64,000 bases of DNA. It comes from Azospirillum sp. TSH58 (GTDB taxonomy: Bacteria; Pseudomonadota; Alphaproteobacteria; Azospirillales; Azospirillaceae). The notes under the pieces were generated by a model, which did no database searches, had not been told where the DNA came from, and was given only the letters and a program-made list of their open reading frames with translations. The position numbers and the translations under genes were made by a program. This document shows positions 60,630 through 64,000 of the stretch, piece after piece. Within the stretch, counting starts at the first letter, position 1. The number at the start of each line of letters is the position of its first letter. Where the stretch lies: NCBI RefSeq assembly GCF_003119115.1, contig NZ_CP022364.1:334501-398500 (forward strand). The letters are read 5' to 3'.

Positions 60630-61841
60630 TTACTCCGCCGCCATCGGGGCCGCCGCGGGCTTGGCCGGAGCGTCGCGGTCGCGCGGCAGCAGCAGCGCCG
60701 CCGCGAAGGCGACCAGCGCCAGCACCGACAGCGTGGCGTAGAGCATCACGAACTCGCCCGTCCGCTCATAGACCAGGGCGACGAGCTGCACCGCCAGCGG
60801 ACCGGCGCCGAAGGACAGGATGAACTTGGCGCCGTAGGCCAGCCCGCGGTGCTTCTCCGGCGTGTAGCGGGCGAGCAGCAGGTTCTCCGCCGGGATCTGC
60901 ACCTGGGAGGCGACGACGACCAGCGCCGCAGCGCCGACCAGCGGCAGGTCGGCGAGGACCGCCACCGCCGCCATCATCGGCACCTGGACCAGCAGGCACA
61001 GGGTGTAGATGCGCTTCAGCGGGTACTTGTCCGCCAGATGCCCGCCGATGAGCTGCGGCAGGGCGGCGAACAGATAGACCGCCGTCACCACGCCGCCGAC
61101 GCCCAGCGTGCTGCCGCCCAGCAGGTCGCTCAGCCGCGCCTCGAACAGCTTGGGCAGCACCACCTGCATGGCGTTGAACATCAGCCCGGCGCAGACCATC
61201 GTCACCGACAGCACGAAGAAGGCGCGGATCACGTCGCCGCGCGACGCCTTGGGAATCGGCTTCACGTCGCCCTGGCGATCCTCCACCTTGCCCATGGCGA
61301 TCAGCAGGGCCAGCACCACGCCCAGCCCCAGGCAGACCGCCCCCGGAATCAGGAAGGCCGAGCGCCAGCCCAGCCACTCGGTCAGGCCGCCGGCCACCAC
61401 CGCCGCCGAGGCGATGCCGATGGTGCCGAAAATGCCCTGATAGCCCAGCGCCTTGCCGCGGTTGGTGGCGTTCTTGACCATCCAGGCCATGCCCACCGGG
61501 TGGTAGATGGAGGAGCCGAGCCCGAGCACCGCCAGCGCCCACAGCAGCGCCTCCGGACCGTCGGTCAGGCCGCAGGCGATGGTCCCCGCCCCGGTCAGCA
61601 GGAAGAAGACCGCCATCATCCGGCATTCGCTCCAGCGGTCGCCCAGCCAGCCGGCCAGCGGCGCGCCGACGCCGATCATCAGGGCGCCGAGCGTCCACAG
61701 CCGGATCAGCTCGTCGTAGGGCAGCTTCCATTCCCGTTCCAGCGCCAGGACGACCGTCAGGAACAGGGCCGACACGATGTGCATCAGCGCGTGGCCGATC
61801 CAGGAAAAGCCGATCGACAGCCGCGCCGATGTGTCGGTCAT
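60630..61841 (-). CDS. MFS transporter
   Basis: 403 residues from MTDTSARLSIGFSWIGHALM, 12 predicted membrane segments. Motif A-like GWLGDRWSECRMMAV, and GSSIYHPVGMAWM resembles the SYHP motif of fosmidomycin-resistance-type carriers. Substrate unknown. Confidence 0.88.
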   Translation of the reverse strand: MTDTSARLSIGFSWIGHALMHIVSALFLTVVLALEREWKLPYDELIRLWTLGALMIGVGAPLAGWLGDRWSECRMMAVFFLLTGAGTIACGLTDGPEALLWALAVLGLGSSIYHPVGMAWMVKNATNRGKALGYQGIFGTIGIASAAVVAGGLTEWLGWRSAFLIPGAVCLGLGVVLALLIAMGKVEDRQGDVKPIPKASRGDVIRAFFVLSVTMVCAGLMFNAMQVVLPKLFEARLSDLLGGSTLGVGGVVTAVYLFAALPQLIGGHLADKYPLKRIYTLCLLVQVPMMAAVAVLADLPLVGAAALVVVASQVQIPAENLLLARYTPEKHRGLAYGAKFILSFGAGPLAVQLVALVYERTGEFVMLYATLSVLALVAFAAALLLPRDRDAPAKPAAAPMAAE

Positions 61842-61977
61842 GGAAATTCTCCGCATCCGGATGATTTGCGCTTGAAAGCAACCCTTGCGAAACTGGCACG
61901 CGGGTCGGAGGCGGTCCAATGCGCCGCCGTCATGGCCGGCATGCGGTGGTTCGCCATGCGATGATCCGCATTGGGGG

Positions 61978-62292
61978 TCAGGCGGTCCCGTCGCGCAGCC
62001 AGTCCAGATAGGCCGGGTTGCCGCGCCCCACCGTCAGCTCGACCACGCAGGGCACCTCATAGCTGTGCAGCTCCCTCACCCGCGCGGCGAGCCGGTCGAA
62101 CAGCTCCGCCCGCGTCTTGGCGATCAGCACGGTCTCGTCGGCCTCCTCGATGGCGTCCTGCCAACGATAGATGGAGGTCATGCCGTCGAAAATGTTGGCG
62201 CAGGCGGCCAGCCGTTCCTCGACCAGCGCGCGGCCGATGCGACGGGCCTCGTCCCGCGATCCGGCGGTGATGTAGGCGAAGACGAATTCCAT
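61978..62292 (-). CDS. cutA: Divalent-cation tolerance protein CutA
   Basis: 104-residue trimer-forming protein of the CutA1 family: ALVEERLAACANIFDGMTSI, YRWQDAIEEADETVLIAKT and HSYEVPCVVELTVGRGNPAYL. Its copper-tolerance role is disputed. Confidence 0.95.
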   Translation of the reverse strand: MEFVFAYITAGSRDEARRIGRALVEERLAACANIFDGMTSIYRWQDAIEEADETVLIAKTRAELFDRLAARVRELHSYEVPCVVELTVGRGNPAYLDWLRDGTA

Positions 62293-62383
62293 GACCGGAG
62301 CCTTTCGATGTAGAGTGCCCGAATCTTGCCACAGGCCGCCAAGCCCCAACAGCCAGGCCGCAACATCTTCGAGGCGACGAACC

Positions 62384-62668
62384 ATGGCCGCACCCCGACG
62401 CACCACGTCCCGACGCCGCCCCACCGAGGCGCAGGCGGCGTGGCTGCGCAACGGCCTGGACCAGCCCGGCGGCAAGCTGCCCCTGTTCGACGGCGACGGC
62501 CAGCGCGTCAAACGCCAGACCATCGAAAGCTGCCTGAAGTCCGGCTGGGCGGAACGCTGGTTCGACAACCCGCTGAAGCCCGACTGGCTGGTCTGCCGCC
62601 TGACCGACACCGGCCGCGCCGCCCTCGCCCCCCGCCCCGCCGCGAAGGAACTCGCCCAGGCGGACTGA
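62384..62668 (+). CDS. Hypothetical protein, 94 residues
   Basis: Basic N-terminus (MAAPRRTTSRRRP), then EAQAAWLRNGLDQPGGKLPL and RQTIESCLKSGWAERW, suggestive of a small helix-turn-helix or winged fold with DTGRAAL at the end. Family not recognised. GAGGCGACGAACC lies before the ATG. Confidence 0.65.
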   Translation: MAAPRRTTSRRRPTEAQAAWLRNGLDQPGGKLPLFDGDGQRVKRQTIESCLKSGWAERWFDNPLKPDWLVCRLTDTGRAALAPRPAAKELAQAD

Positions 62669-62788
62669 CCGCCGGACAACACCGACGGCGTACCGCATGG
62701 GTGGGGTGTCGCGGCGTGCCGATGCCCGCTAGGATCGCCGCGCTTTTCGCGGCCCAACCGGGCTTTGTTTCGTAACGGTATCAATCTC

Positions 62789-63316
62789 ATGCAGCTTTCC
62801 GACCTCGGCCAACGCATTTGCATCCTCGGGCCGTCCAACAGCGGGAAATCCACGCTTGCCGAAGCGATCGCGCGGCAGCACGGTTTTCCAATCGTCCACC
62901 TCGACCGGCTGTATCACGCCCCAAACACGGATTGGCAGCCACGGCCGACCGAGGAGTTCATCGCCTTGCACGACGCGGCCATCGCCGGCGAGCGCTGGGT
63001 CATGGAGGGAAACTACTCGCGGTGCATTCCGCAGCGTTTCCAGCGGGCGACGGGGCTGATCTACCTGGATGTGCCCATGCCGCTCAGCCTGCTGCGCTAT
63101 TTCCGCCGGACGCTGTTCGAGCGGGAGCGACGGGGCGCGCTGGAAGGCCGCCGTGACAGCATCAAATGGGACATGATCCGCCACATCGCCGTCGCCACCC
63201 CGAGAAACCGGGCGCGGAACCTGCGCACCTTCGATCAGGCCGACCTGCCGAAGATACGGATCAACTCCGCGCGGGACCTGAACGCGTGGTACCGGCGCTG
63301 GGGCCTCACGCGATAA
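62789..63316 (+). CDS. P-loop NTPase, adenylate-kinase/FlaR-like
   Basis: 175 residues: Walker A CILGPSNSGKSTLAEAIA (about 13-30), HLDRLYHAPNTDWQP and YLDVPMPLSLLRYFRRT, as in topology-modulation (FlaR) proteins and small nucleotide kinases. Ribosome-binding site weak; a TTG start 24 bases upstream is possible. Substrate unknown. Confidence 0.8.
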   Translation: MQLSDLGQRICILGPSNSGKSTLAEAIARQHGFPIVHLDRLYHAPNTDWQPRPTEEFIALHDAAIAGERWVMEGNYSRCIPQRFQRATGLIYLDVPMPLSLLRYFRRTLFERERRGALEGRRDSIKWDMIRHIAVATPRNRARNLRTFDQADLPKIRINSARDLNAWYRRWGLTR

Positions 63317-63331
63317 GGCCGCAGCGCCGGT

Positions 63332-64000
63332 TCACGCCGGCACGGCCTTCAGCTGCTGGTCCACCGCCGCCGCCAGTTCACGGGGGGTGACCGGCTTGTG
63401 GATCACGGTCAGCCCGTGGGCGGTGGCGTCGAGCAGGCAGTCCGGCCCCGTCTCCCCGGTCAGGATCACCCCCGGCACCCCGGCGCCGTAGCGCTCGCGC
63501 ACGCGCAGGATCACCTCGGTCCCGATCCGGCCCTCGCGCAGCCGGTAATCGGCGATCACGATGTCGGGGACGCGGGTCTGGGCGGACAGCCGCTCCATGG
63601 CCTGGTCCGCGCTGCCCGCCGCCAGCACGGCGTAGCCCCATTCCGTCAGGATCAGCTGAAGCCCCATCAGCACGATGGCGTCATCGTCCACCAGAACGGC
63701 GAGGCGGCCCTGCCCCATCCCCGGCGCCGCACTCCCCGCCCCCGCGGCGGCGGCGACCACCGACTCGCCCAGCGGCACCAGCACCCGGAAGGCCGAGCCC
63801 TTGCCCACCGCGGAACGCACCTCCACCGGATGGTTGAGCAGCCGCGACAGGCGCCGCACGATGGCGAGGCCGAGGCCGAGGCCCTGGTTGCGGTCCCGCT
63901 CCGGGTTGCCGACCTGATGGAACTCCTCGAAGATCCGCTCCAGATGATCGTCGGGAATGCCCATGCCGGTGTCCTGGATGACGATGGAAAGGAAGCGCCC
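63332..64000 (-). CDS. Hybrid histidine kinase, C-terminal part (5' end beyond window)
   Basis: The frame is open to the right edge. Visible: the HATPase G1 box DTGMGIPDDHLERIFEEF, G2 box NQGLGLGLAIVRRLSRLL, a short Ala/Gly linker, and a receiver domain with acidic DDDA, phospho-acceptor Asp in VIADYRLREG, Thr in LTGETG and Lys in VIHKPVTP. N-terminal sensor and dimerisation parts lie outside, so the signal is unknown. Confidence 0.93.
   Translation of the reverse strand, partial: GRFLSIVIQDTGMGIPDDHLERIFEEFHQVGNPERDRNQGLGLGLAIVRRLSRLLNHPVEVRSAVGKGSAFRVLVPLGESVVAAAAGAGSAAPGMGQGRLAVLVDDDAIVLMGLQLILTEWGYAVLAAGSADQAMERLSAQTRVPDIVIADYRLREGRIGTEVILRVRERYGAGVPGVILTGETGPDCLLDATAHGLTVIHKPVTPRELAAAVDQQLKAVPA

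Overview
The window is GC-rich, densely coded alphaproteobacterial chromosome. The gene set (dadA beside a TyrR-type regulator, class I PHA synthase, split PntAA/PntAB/PntB, oxalate and glyoxylate catabolism) fits Azospirillum, most likely close to A. brasilense. That assignment is inferred from gene content; no 16S gene is present.

Layout. 1-5.5 kb: D-amino acid dehydrogenase (runs off the left edge) divergent from tyrR, then a zinc-ribbon protein, a gamma-carbonic-anhydrase-like protein, a TSUP exporter and a CBS protein. 5.5-10.7 kb: a PPDK-like protein lacking its PEP/pyruvate domain, a Nudix hydrolase, pyruvate kinase and the first FCD-type GntR regulator. 10.8-18.5 kb: a ThiE-like gene divergent from a glyoxylate-to-glycerate run, gcl-hyi-glxR-glycerate kinase, followed by an oxalate/formate-type MFS carrier. 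18.6-22.5 kb: thiC with a TPP riboswitch, a 62-residue small protein and a second OFA carrier. 23.1-29.4 kb: sucCD, frc, oxc and the second GntR regulator. 29.4-39.5 kb: CBS-BON protein, pnt operon, CBS protein, PanE-like reductase, GNAT acetyltransferase, HDAC-family deacetylase and a third OFA carrier. 39.6-64 kb is mostly housekeeping: aldo/keto reductase, tRNA-Glu, recJ, glycerol dehydrogenase, glpX, hom, alaC-type aminotransferase, Bcr/CflA exporter with marR, phaC, an OmpA-family protein, argC, rplM-rpsI, enoyl-CoA hydratase, metY, a SPOR lipoprotein, an MFS transporter, cutA, and the 3' part of a hybrid histidine kinase at the right edge.

How it works together. OFA carriers would bring in oxalate, Frc makes oxalyl-CoA and Oxc releases formyl-CoA and CO2. 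Glyoxylate enters through Gcl and runs through tartronate semialdehyde and glycerate to 2-phosphoglycerate, with pyruvate kinase further down. ThiC and the ThiE-like protein sit beside two ThDP enzymes (Gcl, Oxc).

The main discovery is a dispersed operator family, consensus about ATCTGGTATACCAGAT, with 14 exact or near matches between 4.7 and 37.7 kb. They lie upstream of both GntR genes, all three OFA carriers, the TSUP gene, two CBS genes, the PanE-like gene, the GNAT gene, the HDAC gene, a small membrane-protein gene and a possible small RNA. I read this as one oxalate-centred GntR regulon. It includes an acetyltransferase, a deacetylase and CBS proteins, a combination resembling the Bacillus AcuABC acetylation system. 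A second regulatory unit is the dadA-tyrR intergenic region, with three TyrR-like boxes and a -24/-12 (sigma-54) promoter facing dadA.
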